This document shows positions 53,156 to 62,651 of a stretch of 64,000 nucleotides of DNA, in pieces; the first letter of the stretch is position 1; every line of letters begins with the position of its first letter. A model generated the notes under the pieces. The model was not told the origin of the DNA. It searched no databases and was given only the letters and a program-made list of their open reading frames with translations. The translations under genes and the position numbers were made by a program. The stretch is from Pseudomonadota bacterium. Lineage in GTDB: Bacteria; Myxococcota_A; Polyangia; GCA-2747355. The stretch lies in assembly GCA_016711215.1 (NCBI GenBank), contig JADJTL010000003.1, forward strand, positions 310,001-374,000, given 5' to 3'.

Positions 53156-56100
53156 ATGACGAACCCCAAGCCGCCGAGCAGCGCGAGCCACGAGCCGGTC
53201 GACCCCTTGGTCGCCACCAAGCTCGGGAATTACCGTCTCAGCCAGCGCATCGGCGAGGGCGGCATGGGCGTGATCTATCGCGCAACCCACGCCCTAATCG
53301 GGCGCCAGGCCGCGATCAAGGTGCTCTCCAGCGCCCACTCCAGCAACCCGAGCGTGATCGAGCGCTTTCATCGCGAGGCCCGCGCCGCCAGCCGCCTCGG
53401 CCATCCGCACATCATCGATGTCTTCGACTTCGGCCAGACCCCCGACGGGCGCGAGTACTACGTGATGGAGTACCTGCCCGGCGAGAATCTCGGCGAGGTC
53501 TTCGCCCGTCGCGGTCGGCTGCCCTGGCACATGCTGCAGCCGATCATTGGCCAGACCCTCAGCGCCCTCGCGGCCGCCCATGACCACGGAATCATCCACC
53601 GCGACATCAAGCCGGAGAACATCCTCGTCAGCCACCAGCCCGACGACACGCTGCTGGTCAAGGTGGTGGACTTCGGCATCGCCAAGTCGCTTGAGCTTGG
53701 CCCCGAGGGGACCAAGCTCACCGCCGCAGGCTCGGTGATGGGCACGCCCGAATACATCGCGCCCGAGCAGATCCGTGACCAGGCGATCGACGGCCGGGCC
53801 GACCTCTATGCCGTCGGCCTGATCGTCTTCGAGGCGCTGATGGGCCGGCAGCCTTACAGCGGTCCCGACAGCACGGCGTTGTTGCTCGCCCACCTGCGGG
53901 ATCCCTTGCCGCCGCTGCAACCGCTTCCGGCCGAGCTAGGCGCGCCAGCCGACATCACCGAGGTCCTCGCACGGGCCACGGCCAAGGACCCGAGGGCGCG
54001 TTTTCCCGATGCCCAGAGCTTCGCTCGGGCCATCGGCTACGAGGATTTGGCGCGGAACAGGCGCCCTGGGCCGAACGCGGGCCCCCGCGCCAGCAACGGC
54101 GCTTCCCGCGCGCGGCCCGGCGGCGGCCCGTCCCTTGGCCGCTGGCGCCCGAGTTGGCGCGGAGGTGTCGGCGTCGCGCTGGCCGGCGCCGCGGCCGCCC
54201 TTGTGGCGGCGCTCGCCCTGCACCGACGGCAGCCTCACCTCGCCGGCCAGCGCCAGGGCGCGAGCATCCTCGTCGCCGCTCCGACACGCGGCGGCGACCG
54301 CGACCCGGCCGCGATCGACGCACCGAACCCAGGTGCCGACGAGCTGGCAGCGCTGCTGGTCGACGTGCGCCGCGCGCTGCGCCAGGGCATGCGCGCGACG
54401 GAGGCGGAGTTGCGGCGCAGCAGTGTGCGGGGGCTCGCTGAGCTGCGGGACTCCGATACTGCGGCGTTGCTCGGCGCCGCGCTGCTCGATGATCCCGACC
54501 CGGGCGTCCGCGGGGCGGCGGCGCTCGCCCTCGCCGCCGTCGGGGGCGACGACCTCGCGGCGACGCTGCGCGGGGCGGCACGCCAGAGCGCGGGGCTGCC
54601 GCGGCTGCAGATCCTCGAGGCACTCTGGCATGCCGGCCACGACGAGGGTCGGCGTGAGCTGGTACAGACCCTCGGCAGCGACACCGCCGAGCTGCGCCTC
54701 TCCGCCGCCCTGACGCTCGCGGAGGCGGGCGAGCCGCGGGCGCAAGCCGTGCTGCGCCGCGCGCTGGCCGCGCCCGGTGGTCTCGATCCCGCGGCACTGA
54801 TCGCGGTGCTTCGCGCCCTGGCGACGCTAGGCTCGACCCCGGCCATGCAGTCGCTGCTGCAGGCCGTCCAGCGCGACGACCGACCGCTGGTGCAGCTTGG
54901 TGCAGCCGAAGCGTTGGTGAAGCTCGGCCGGCCCGAGGGCACACCAGCGCTGCGACGCCTCGCCCAACAACCCGACCCCGCCCTACGCTTGATGGCCGCC
55001 CAGGTGCTGACCGGCCTCGGCGACGCCCTCGGCCCCTCGACCCTGCGGGCTAGTCTGCGTGACGCCACGCCCTCGACGCGTGCCCTGGTGGCACGCGGAC
55101 TCGCCGCCTGGACGGCGCCTGGCGCAGTTGCGGCGCTCGCCACGCTGCTGCGCGACGGCTCTCCCCTCGTGCGCACGGCCGCGGCCGAAGCGCTCGCCCG
55201 GCTCTTCGCCGCCAGACCCCAGGTCCTCGTGCGACGCGGCCAGCAGTGGGTGCAAGCCGCCCTCGAGCGCGGCGACTGGGCGATGCGTTACGCGGCCCTC
55301 GACGTCGCGCGCGAGCTCGATCCCGAGCTGGCGGCCGAGCTGCTCGGTTGGGCGCTGCAGCACGGCGACGCAGGGCTGCGCAGCGTCGCCGCGCGTCGTC
55401 TTGGCGAGCTTCGGCCGCCAGCGGCCAAGGCGAGCGCCCTGCTGCACGCTGCCCTCGAGGATCGCGCCGTCGAGGTGCGCGCGGCCGCCGCCCTCGCCCT
55501 CGCCGAGGCCGGCGACGCTGCGGTCGCCCCCGTCCTGAGCGCGCTGACGCGGGACCACGATCCCCAGATCGCCCTGAGCGCCGCCGCGCAGCTCTGGCGG
55601 GCCGGCGATGGCAGCCACGCCGCCGCGCTGGTGGCGGCCGCACGCGCTACGGACGCGCGCGTACGCAAGGCGGCGATCAGCGCGCTCGCCCGCCTCCCGC
55701 GGCCCGAGGCGCGCGCGCTGATTGTGGCCGCGCTTGGCGATCGCAGCGCCGACGTACGCTACGCCGCTGCCCTCGCTTTGGCCGGCAAGGGCGCCCGACC
55801 GGACGCGCTGCGCGAGCTCCGCCGCGCGCTCAGCAGCCGCCATGGGGATCCGTTGGCAATCGTCCGCGCACTGGCCCGCGCTGGCGACGACCCTCAAGGC
55901 CTGCTGGGCCCGCTGGCGCGCGATCGCGCCGCAGGCCGCCGCGCGGCGGCGCAGCGCGCCGCAGCAGAGCTGCTCTCGCCCGCGGCCGCGCTCGCGCTGC
56001 TCCGCCGCGGCGCGCAAGACAGCGACGCCGAGGTGCGGCGGGCCAGCGCGCACGGGCTGCTGCGCCTCGCCTCGAGCACACCGCGGGCCGCGGCGGCCCT

Positions 56101-56602
56101 ACGACAACTCGCCGGCGATCCCGATCCGGCAGTGCGCGTGCTGGCTGCGCTGGCCCTGGCGCGGACGCGCGAAACACCCGCCCCGCGCCCTCGCGGCCAG
56201 CCACGGGCGGCCGGGCGAGCCGCCGCTGCCGGGGGCACGCTGGTTGGGCGCGGCGCCGACGCCGAGCTGAGCGAAGACCAGCGCTATGGGACCTACAAGG
56301 CCGCGACGAGCCGCGCCGCGCTGGCCCTGAACCAGGGTCGCTTCGCTGAGGCGCTGCGCGAGCTGCAGCGCGCCCGACGCGCGCTCGACCGTCCCGCGGC
56401 GCTCTACGATCTGGGCTTCGTGCATCTGAAGCTGGCGCAGCGAGAGCTGGTCCGACGCCCGCGGGTGGCCGCCCGTGAGCTGAACCGTGCCGCGCGCTAC
56501 TTCGCAGCCTACCTCGCCCGCGCGCCCCATGGCCCGCTGGCCCACAACGCCCGCGGCGCGGAGCGCGATGTCGCGCGCCTGCGGGCCCAATTGAAGCCCT
56601 GA
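53156..56602 (+). CDS. Ser/Thr protein kinase with very long HEAT-repeat region
   Basis: 1148 residues. Kinase domain about 25-295: glycine loop GEGGMGVIY, Lys55, HRDIKPEN (148-155), DFG (172-174), APEQ; all residues intact. Basic linker and one membrane helix (about 341-360), then some 600 residues of HEAT/PBS-lyase-type helical repeats (repeating V/L-R-xAAAxALAxxGD). A final helical segment of about 90 residues (GRFAEALRELQRARRAL) resembles TPR. Predicted topology puts the repeats outside the membrane. It shares its architecture with the kinase at 48271. The PEGA gene begins directly after its stop. Confidence 0.9.
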   Translation: MTNPKPPSSASHEPVDPLVATKLGNYRLSQRIGEGGMGVIYRATHALIGRQAAIKVLSSAHSSNPSVIERFHREARAASRLGHPHIIDVFDFGQTPDGREYYVMEYLPGENLGEVFARRGRLPWHMLQPIIGQTLSALAAAHDHGIIHRDIKPENILVSHQPDDTLLVKVVDFGIAKSLELGPEGTKLTAAGSVMGTPEYIAPEQIRDQAIDGRADLYAVGLIVFEALMGRQPYSGPDSTALLLAHLRDPLPPLQPLPAELGAPADITEVLARATAKDPRARFPDAQSFARAIGYEDLARNRRPGPNAGPRASNGASRARPGGGPSLGRWRPSWRGGVGVALAGAAAALVAALALHRRQPHLAGQRQGASILVAAPTRGGDRDPAAIDAPNPGADELAALLVDVRRALRQGMRATEAELRRSSVRGLAELRDSDTAALLGAALLDDPDPGVRGAAALALAAVGGDDLAATLRGAARQSAGLPRLQILEALWHAGHDEGRRELVQTLGSDTAELRLSAALTLAEAGEPRAQAVLRRALAAPGGLDPAALIAVLRALATLGSTPAMQSLLQAVQRDDRPLVQLGAAEALVKLGRPEGTPALRRLAQQPDPALRLMAAQVLTGLGDALGPSTLRASLRDATPSTRALVARGLAAWTAPGAVAALATLLRDGSPLVRTAAAEALARLFAARPQVLVRRGQQWVQAALERGDWAMRYAALDVARELDPELAAELLGWALQHGDAGLRSVAARRLGELRPPAAKASALLHAALEDRAVEVRAAAALALAEAGDAAVAPVLSALTRDHDPQIALSAAAQLWRAGDGSHAAALVAAARATDARVRKAAISALARLPRPEARALIVAALGDRSADVRYAAALALAGKGARPDALRELRRALSSRHGDPLAIVRALARAGDDPQGLLGPLARDRAAGRRAAAQRAAAELLSPAAALALLRRGAQDSDAEVRRASAHGLLRLASSTPRAAAALRQLAGDPDPAVRVLAALALARTRETPAPRPRGQPRAAGRAAAAGGTLVGRGADAELSEDQRYGTYKAATSRAALALNQGRFAEALRELQRARRALDRPAALYDLGFVHLKLAQRELVRRPRVAARELNRAARYFAAYLARAPHGPLAHNARGAERDVARLRAQLKP

Positions 56603-58231
56603 GTGATACTCCTCCGCCAACTGGTCGCGATCCTGGCGCTGCTCGCGTGGCTCGCCGGCACTGCGGCGGCGAACGCCGCGCCGCGCCTGGCCCTCGCGCA
56701 AGGCAACCGGCTCTTCGCGGCCGGTGACTACGGCGCGGCCTTCGAGGTCTTCTCGCAGGCCCAGCGGCGATGGCCCCGCCCGGTCTTCCTGCGCAGCATG
56801 GCCTTCTGCCAGCTCAAGCGCGCGCGCCATCGCGAAGCGCTCGAGCTCCTGCGGCAGTACGCCGCGGCGTTCCCGCGCGCCCGGGATGCGGTAAAGGTCG
56901 CAGCGACGATCGCCGAGCTCGACCTGGCGATGGCGACCCAGCTCAAGGTCACGTCGACACCGCCAGGCGCCGCGGTTTTCGTCGACACGGAGGCCAGCGG
57001 CCAACGCGGCACCACGCCCTATGCGGGCCCGCTGGCGCCGGGGCCGCATACCCTGATTCTCCGGCATCCGGGGTTCGCGACGACCACCCGCGAATTCGTG
57101 CTGCGCCCGCGCCAGGCGCTCACCCTCGAGGTTCCGCTCGAGGTCGGCCTGCACGTCACCTCGGTCCCCAGCGGCGCGGTCGCCTATCTGAGCGCGCCTG
57201 ACGCGACGGCGGCCGCGGTCCGCCGGACACCCGCGCTGGGGCAGACGCCCTTCCACGGCACCCTAGCGCTCGGTCGGCACGCGCTGTGGCTGCTGCACCC
57301 GGATCGGAGGCCCTTCAAAGCGCTGCTGCAGGCCGACGGCCCGGGTGCGTTGGCGCTCCACGCGGTGCTGCGCGTGGGCCTGCGGGTCGAGAGCCTACCT
57401 GCGGGGGCGACGCTGCGACTCGATGGTCAGCCCGTCGCCGGCCGCACACCGCTCGAGCTGGAGACCACTCCGGGCGAGCACCAACTCGAGGTGGAACACG
57501 CCGACTATCAGCCGCTGCAGCAAAGCGTGCGCGTCGTCGCCGGTCCCAACGCCAGCCGCGTGCAGGTCGCTCTGCGGGGCGGCCTGCTGAGCATGCGAAG
57601 CCAACCGAGCGGCGCGGAGCTGCTCCTCGACGGAGAGCCTCTCGGTCTCACGCCGCTGGCCGACCTCAACGTGCCACTGGGTGCCCATCGGCTCGCGTTG
57701 CGCCACAGCGGCAAGAGCGGCTGGCGCAAGACCCTGCGCTTGCTGCCCAACGAAGCCCTGAGCGCCGAGGTCAAGCTCGGGCGACCTCGCTGGCCGGCCT
57801 GGCTCGGTGCCTCGCTCGCCGCAGTCGGGCTGATCGCCGGCACGACCGCAGGCCTCATTGCTTGGCGGCGCGTCGACGACGCGAATCATGCCACGCGCTA
57901 CGATCCCACGGGCGCGGCGGCTGGCCGGGGCTACTGCCGAGGCGGTGGCGCGCCCTATCGGGGGCTCTACAAGGACGCCGCCACCACCCTGCCGATCACT
58001 GGCGACGACTGCGGCCTGGCGACCCAGCACCTCGCGACGGCAAGCCTCGCCGGCGCCGGGCTCGCAGCCCTCTTCGCCGCCACCTACTACTATTGGTTTG
58101 CGCGCCCGGTCGCGCGCGTCGAGCGCCACCCGCGCAGCGGCCGACCGCCGGCTGCTGTCGGCGCGCGGCCTGCGGCGTCAACACCTACGCCCCAACCGCC
58201 CCCCCGCGAGCCGGCCACGAAAGTACCGTAG
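56603..58231 (+). CDS. PEGA-domain envelope protein with TPR start
   Basis: 542 residues, GTG start directly following the kinase stop (TGAGTG), so probably translationally coupled. Signal peptide (LVAILALLAWLAGTAAANAAP), a TPR-like region (RLALAQGNRLFAAGDYGAAFEVF), then about four PEGA domains (LKVTSTPPGAAVFVDTEA, LHVTSVPSGAVAYLS, LRVESLPAGATLRLDGQ, LSMRSQPSGAELLLDGE). Two membrane helices follow (about 395-415 and 480-500). PEGA proteins bind surface or wall partners and often accompany kinases in myxobacteria. Confidence 0.88.
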   Translation: MILLRQLVAILALLAWLAGTAAANAAPRLALAQGNRLFAAGDYGAAFEVFSQAQRRWPRPVFLRSMAFCQLKRARHREALELLRQYAAAFPRARDAVKVAATIAELDLAMATQLKVTSTPPGAAVFVDTEASGQRGTTPYAGPLAPGPHTLILRHPGFATTTREFVLRPRQALTLEVPLEVGLHVTSVPSGAVAYLSAPDATAAAVRRTPALGQTPFHGTLALGRHALWLLHPDRRPFKALLQADGPGALALHAVLRVGLRVESLPAGATLRLDGQPVAGRTPLELETTPGEHQLEVEHADYQPLQQSVRVVAGPNASRVQVALRGGLLSMRSQPSGAELLLDGEPLGLTPLADLNVPLGAHRLALRHSGKSGWRKTLRLLPNEALSAEVKLGRPRWPAWLGASLAAVGLIAGTTAGLIAWRRVDDANHATRYDPTGAAAGRGYCRGGGAPYRGLYKDAATTLPITGDDCGLATQHLATASLAGAGLAALFAATYYYWFARPVARVERHPRSGRPPAAVGARPAASTPTPQPPPREPATKVP

Positions 58232-58316
58232 ACCGGCCACGGAGCGAGGGCTATGCTCCAGCCCGTTGGGCGGCTGCCCCTCCGCCTGGGGAGCGTCAGC
58301 CGAGAACCTCATGCGC

Positions 58317-58334
58317 GGGCCTCGTCCGAGGCCC
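58317..58334. other. Perfect palindrome in leader of YgaP-like gene
   Basis: GGGCCTCG-TC-CGAGGCCC ends 23 nt before ATG 58358. There is no T-tract. It could be an operator or a leader hairpin. Confidence 0.5.
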
Positions 58335-58357
58335 CACTCGGGAGAGGGAGCATCGCG

Positions 58358-58570
58358 ATGCTGAGCAAGCTGCTGCCGAAGAATGAGCACATCGCTGAGC
58401 GTGCCCTGCGCATCGGCGCGGGCGTCGTCCTGCTGAGCTTGGTCTTCGTCGGCCCGAAGACCCTCTGGGGGCTGATCGGCGCTGTACCCCTACTCACTGG
58501 TTTACTGGGAAGCTGCCCGATCTATACGCTCTTCGGCATGAGCACCTGTCCGACGCGCGACAAGAAGTAG
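58358..58570 (+). CDS. Small YgaP-like (DUF2892) membrane protein
   Basis: 70 residues from ATG 58358; the open frame to 58253 has no ribosome site, whereas GAGAGGGAG lies before 58358. MLSKLLPKNEHIAERALRIGAG, then two helices and the ending GLLGSCPIYTLFGMSTCP match DUF2892, the membrane part of YgaP-type rhodaneses. No rhodanese domain is fused here. The conserved GxCPxYxxxGxxTC cysteines are present. Confidence 0.88.
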   Translation: MLSKLLPKNEHIAERALRIGAGVVLLSLVFVGPKTLWGLIGAVPLLTGLLGSCPIYTLFGMSTCPTRDKK

Positions 58571-58699
58571 GCAAGTAGTCGCTGAGCGGCCCGCCGAGCG
58601 GGCAGGTGTCGACGGGTACGTCGAGCAGACAGCGGCTTGCAAATGACACATCCGCGCGATACCACGCCGGCATCGCCCCCACTGGAGCAGAATCAGCCC

Positions 58700-60139
58700 A
58701 TGAGCCTGCGCGCGCTGCTTCCCCTTCTCGCTTGTTGCTCTCTCCTGCTGAACGCGCCGCCGGCGCGGGCCGAGCCCTCGGCGGCGGGGCCGATGCGCGG
58801 CACCCTGGCGGAGCAAGGGGAGCTCGTCGAGGTCGGGCTCTACCTCGGCGCGCTCTTTCCCGCGGCCAACCACGAACTCTACGCCTTCCCGACGGTGCCG
58901 CACCGCGAGTTCAAGAACGTCGCGCTCGACGGCGGCGCGCGTCTCGGCTATCTGCCGCGACCCTGGCTCGGTCTCGAGCTCGAGGCCGGCGTGATGCCCT
59001 CCTCGGCGGCAAACGGCGAGTCAGCCAATCTCTTTCACCTTCGCGCCCAGGTCCTCGGTCAGCTCCCCTACCGCTTGGCGCCCTTCGTGCTCGCCGGCGG
59101 CGGCTGGATCGGCGTCGAGTCGGGAAGCCGCGCGATGAGGAATGATGTCGACGCGGCCTTTCACTGGGGCGTCGGCGCCAAGTACTACGCGACGCCACGC
59201 CTCGCGCTGCGCCTCGAGGGGCGACACACCCTCACCAAAGGCTGGGGACCCGACCGCCGCGCGGACCATTTCGAGGCGCTGGCCGGCATCGCCCTCGTGC
59301 TCGGCTGGCGACAGCCACCGCCACCAAAGCCGCGTGACAGCGACGGCGATGGCGTCCTCGACCCCCGCGACCGCTGCCCCGCGGTCGCGGCCTCGGGCGC
59401 CGACGGCTGCCCGCCGCCGGATGCCGACGGCGACGGCGTGCCCGACGCGCGCGACCGTTGTCCGCGCCAGGCCGCCTCCTCAAGCGATGGCTGCACCCAG
59501 CGCGAACCCGATACGGACGGTGATGGGGTCGCGGACGCGAGCGATGCCTGCCCGCGCGTCGCCGCACGCACCGCCAGCGGCTGCCCCCGCGCGGATCGCG
59601 ACGGCGACGGCGTCGATGACGATCACGACCGCTGCCCCGACCAGGCCGCGCGGACGCCCACCGGCTGCCCGGCCGACGCGGACGGCGATGGGGTGCCGGA
59701 TGACGCTGACCGCTGCCCGACAGCGGCCGAGACGCGCAACGGCTTCGAGGACGACGACGGCTGTCCGGATGCGCTGCCACAGGCGGTACAACGCTTCACG
59801 GGGGCGATCCGCGGCATCACCTTCGAGCAGGGCAGCGCGCGTATCGCGCGTGCCTCGGCGCCGGCACTCGACGCCGCGGTCAAGGTGCTGCTGGCCTACC
59901 CGACGCTGCGGCTGCGCATCCGCGGTCACACCGACAGCACCGGCACGCGCCCGCAGAACCTGACCCTCTCCCTCGGGCGGGCGACTGCCGTCCGCGACTA
60001 CCTCACGCAGCACGGCGTGCCCGGGGCTCGCCTCGTCGCCGAAGGCGTGGCCAGCGACGAGCCCGTCGCGCTCAACGTCACGCCGCGTGGCCGCGCCAAG
60101 AACCGGCGCATCGAGTTCCGCATCGAAGTCAGCAACTGA
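58700..60139 (+). CDS. OmpA-family outer-membrane protein with TSP3 calcium-binding repeats
   Basis: 479 residues from ATG 58700 (signal peptide LLPLLACCSLLLNAPPARA). An N-terminal beta-barrel-like part (EVGLYLGALFPAANHELYAF to ALVLGWRQ) is followed by about five thrombospondin type 3 repeats (DSDGDGVLDPRDRCP and similar, about 220-370). The C-terminus is an OmpA peptidoglycan-binding domain (GITFEQGSARIARASAPALD, IRGHTDSTGTRPQNLTLSLGRATAVRDYL, GRAKNRRIEF). Links the outer membrane to peptidoglycan. An in-frame ATG at 58637 gives a poorer signal peptide. Confidence 0.93.
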   Translation: MSLRALLPLLACCSLLLNAPPARAEPSAAGPMRGTLAEQGELVEVGLYLGALFPAANHELYAFPTVPHREFKNVALDGGARLGYLPRPWLGLELEAGVMPSSAANGESANLFHLRAQVLGQLPYRLAPFVLAGGGWIGVESGSRAMRNDVDAAFHWGVGAKYYATPRLALRLEGRHTLTKGWGPDRRADHFEALAGIALVLGWRQPPPPKPRDSDGDGVLDPRDRCPAVAASGADGCPPPDADGDGVPDARDRCPRQAASSSDGCTQREPDTDGDGVADASDACPRVAARTASGCPRADRDGDGVDDDHDRCPDQAARTPTGCPADADGDGVPDDADRCPTAAETRNGFEDDDGCPDALPQAVQRFTGAIRGITFEQGSARIARASAPALDAAVKVLLAYPTLRLRIRGHTDSTGTRPQNLTLSLGRATAVRDYLTQHGVPGARLVAEGVASDEPVALNVTPRGRAKNRRIEFRIEVSN

Positions 60140-60156
60140 CGCCAAAGGAGCCCCCC

Positions 60157-61311
60157 TTGCTACCCTCCCCCAAGCCCTCGCTCGGCCTCGGCCGGACGCT
60201 CGCCCTGACGGCCACCCTGACGGCCACTCTGATGCTCAACCTGCTGCTCGACCTCGGCTGCCGCAAGCCGCCGCCGCCGGAGCCCGCGGCACCGTCCACC
60301 GCTGCTGCCGCCAGCAGCACGCCGACGGCAGCGACCCCCGCCAGCGCCGAGGTCGACACGTCCATGCTGCAGGCCTTCGCGGCGCTGCCAGCCGCGATCG
60401 AGTCGCCCAAGAACCCGTTGAGCGAGCCGAAGATCGCGCTCGGACGCATGCTCTACTTCGACAAGCGGCTCTCGAAGAACCACGACGTTGCCTGCAACGA
60501 CTGCCACCTGGTCGATCGCTACGGCGTCGATAGCCGTCCTGTCTCCAACGGCCATCGGCAGCAGAAGGGCACGCGCAACGCCCCGACCGTCTACAACGCA
60601 GCCGGCCACGTCGCCCAGTTCTGGGATGGGCGCGCCGCCGACGTCGAGGAGCAGGCCAAGGGCCCCCTGCTCAACCCGGTCGAGCAGGCGCTCGCCAGCG
60701 CCGAGGCCGTCGTGCGGCTCTTGAAGTCGATGCCGGGCTACGTCACCGCCTTCCGCGCGGCCTTCCCGCAAGACAAGGATCCTCTGACCTTCGACAACGT
60801 CGCGCTAGCCATCGGCGCCTTCGAGCGCAAGCTGGTAACGCCCTCGCGCTGGGATAAGTTCCTGCAGGGCGATCGCACTGCGCTGACGGACGAGGAGAAG
60901 CGTGGCTTCAACACCTTTGTCGCGACGGGCTGCCCGACCTGCCACATGGGCGCCTACGTCGGCGGCCAGATGTTTCAGAAGCTCGGGCTGATCAAGCCCT
61001 GGCCCAACACCAAGGATCAGGGCCGCTTCGAGGTCACGAAGCAGGAGACCGACCGGATGTTCTTCAAGGCGGCCGCGCTGCGCAACGTGACCCAGACGGC
61101 GCCCTTCTTCCACGACGGCAGCGAGCCCTCGCTGGAACAGGCCGTGCGGCGGATGGCCGAATTTCAGCTCGGACGCGACCTGAGCAGCGCCGACGCCAAG
61201 GCGATCGTCGTTTGGCTGGGCGCGCTCGCCGGCGAGCTTCCGACGGCCTACATCGCCGTGCCGGAGCTCCCGCCGAGCACGAAGAAGACGCCGAAGCCCG
61301 ACCCGAGCTAG
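60157..61311 (+). CDS. Di-haem cytochrome c peroxidase (MauG/CcpA-like), lipoprotein
   Basis: 384 residues, TTG start with AAAGGAG 6 nt upstream. Lipobox LLDLGC (Cys35), then a Pro/Ala linker. Two haem-c motifs: CNDCH (about residues 114-118) and CPTCH (about 265-269), plus ALGRMLYFDKRLSKN, GTRNAPTVYNA and FWDGRA of bacterial peroxidases. Reduces H2O2 in the periplasm with electrons from small cytochromes. It starts 17 nt after the OmpA-like gene. Confidence 0.92.
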   Translation: MLPSPKPSLGLGRTLALTATLTATLMLNLLLDLGCRKPPPPEPAAPSTAAAASSTPTAATPASAEVDTSMLQAFAALPAAIESPKNPLSEPKIALGRMLYFDKRLSKNHDVACNDCHLVDRYGVDSRPVSNGHRQQKGTRNAPTVYNAAGHVAQFWDGRAADVEEQAKGPLLNPVEQALASAEAVVRLLKSMPGYVTAFRAAFPQDKDPLTFDNVALAIGAFERKLVTPSRWDKFLQGDRTALTDEEKRGFNTFVATGCPTCHMGAYVGGQMFQKLGLIKPWPNTKDQGRFEVTKQETDRMFFKAAALRNVTQTAPFFHDGSEPSLEQAVRRMAEFQLGRDLSSADAKAIVVWLGALAGELPTAYIAVPELPPSTKKTPKPDPS

Positions 61312-61337
61312 GGGCTGCTGGCTGCCGCGCCGGGCTC

Positions 61338-62651
61338 TCAGCGCGACCAGGCGGGCGTCCGCGCGTCACCGCGGAAGATCCGCTGCTGATTGAGCCCATC
61401 GGCGGTCATCAGCCAGAGGCCGCCGCGGCTCGAGGTAAACGCCACGAGCCTTCCGTTCGGTGCCCATGCCGGGCTCTTGTTGCTGCCCTGCCCTTGCGTC
61501 AGCCGCGCCACCTCGCCGCTGACCACGTTGATCGTGAAGATGTCGTAGGCGCCCTGCTCGTCGCGGCCGGTGAAGGCCACCAGCGGCGTCTCACGCCGCG
61601 GACACCAGTCGGGCTCCTGATTGTAGTTGCCGGCGAAGGTCAGCCGCCGCGCCGTGCCACCAGCCGCCGGCATCACGTAGATCTGCGGCGACCCGCCGCG
61701 ATCCGAGACAAAGGCGATGCGCGTGCCGTCGGGTGACCACGTCGGGGAAGTGTCGATCGCCGGGTGATTGGTCAACCGCCGCAGCAGCTGCCCGCGCGGA
61801 TCAGTCAGGTAGAGCTCGGCGTTGCCGTCCTTACTCAGGGTCAAGGCGATGCGCTTGCCGTCGGGGGACCACGCCGCGCCGCTGTTCAATCCGGGCCAGC
61901 GCGAGATGCGCTGCGCGCGAGCACCGGGAGAGGGGATCAGAAAGAGGTCCGGGTTGTTCCAGAAGAGCGAGGTGTAGGTCAGCCTGCCCCCCGGACCCCA
62001 GCCCGGGAGCAGGTTCTGTTTGCCGGTGCGGGACACCAGCTGCACACCGTAGCCGTCATAGTCGGCCACATAGACCTGGGAGATGCCGCGACGCGCGCTG
62101 CCCGCGACGAAGGCCAAGCGCGTCAGGAAGATCCCCGGCTCGTGCGTGAAGTACGTGACGATCGCATCGCCGAAGCGGTGTGCCAATAGGCGCGCGCTCT
62201 TCCCCACATCGCGCCGCACGAGCACGGGCTCGCGACTGCGACCGAGGTCATAGAGATACCACTCGACCGCCAGACGACCCTCGCTGCTACTGAGTCGGGC
62301 CTTGACCACCGCCTGCGCGCCAACATCGGCCCAGCGCTGGGGTTCGATCCCCGTGCCCTCGGCGGCGAGATCGGCGAGCAGGCCGCGGGTATCCAGCACC
62401 TTGAAGAGACCGATCAGCGTCAGATCGCGCGCCAAGACCTGCTGCAGCTGAAGCGCGTCGCCACCCATCCCCGAACCGCTTTGCAGCGCGGGCGCCACGG
62501 CGATCCGATAGAGCGTCTGCCCAGTGCCAGCGATCTCGGTATACTGGCGCGCTCCCGCGGACTGAGCCGCGCTCGTTCGCAGCCCGACCAGAGCAGCAGC
62601 GACCAGGGCGAGGGCGATCGCGGCACGACGAAGAAACAGCAGCGGGTTCAT
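61338..62651 (-). CDS. tolB: Tol-Pal system protein TolB
   Basis: 437 residues. Signal peptide (AAIALALVAAALVGLRTSAAQ), N-terminal domain (LQLQQVLARDLTLIGLFKVLD), then five or six WD40-like beta-propeller repeats (WSPDGKRIALTLSKDGNAELY, WSPDGTRIAFVSDRGGSPQIY). Periplasmic partner of Pal. Last gene of tolQ-tolR-tolA-tolB on the minus strand; overlaps the preceding gene by 4 nt. Confidence 0.95.
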   Translation of the reverse strand: MNPLLFLRRAAIALALVAAALVGLRTSAAQSAGARQYTEIAGTGQTLYRIAVAPALQSGSGMGGDALQLQQVLARDLTLIGLFKVLDTRGLLADLAAEGTGIEPQRWADVGAQAVVKARLSSSEGRLAVEWYLYDLGRSREPVLVRRDVGKSARLLAHRFGDAIVTYFTHEPGIFLTRLAFVAGSARRGISQVYVADYDGYGVQLVSRTGKQNLLPGWGPGGRLTYTSLFWNNPDLFLIPSPGARAQRISRWPGLNSGAAWSPDGKRIALTLSKDGNAELYLTDPRGQLLRRLTNHPAIDTSPTWSPDGTRIAFVSDRGGSPQIYVMPAAGGTARRLTFAGNYNQEPDWCPRRETPLVAFTGRDEQGAYDIFTINVVSGEVARLTQGQGSNKSPAWAPNGRLVAFTSSRGGLWLMTADGLNQQRIFRGDARTPAWSR

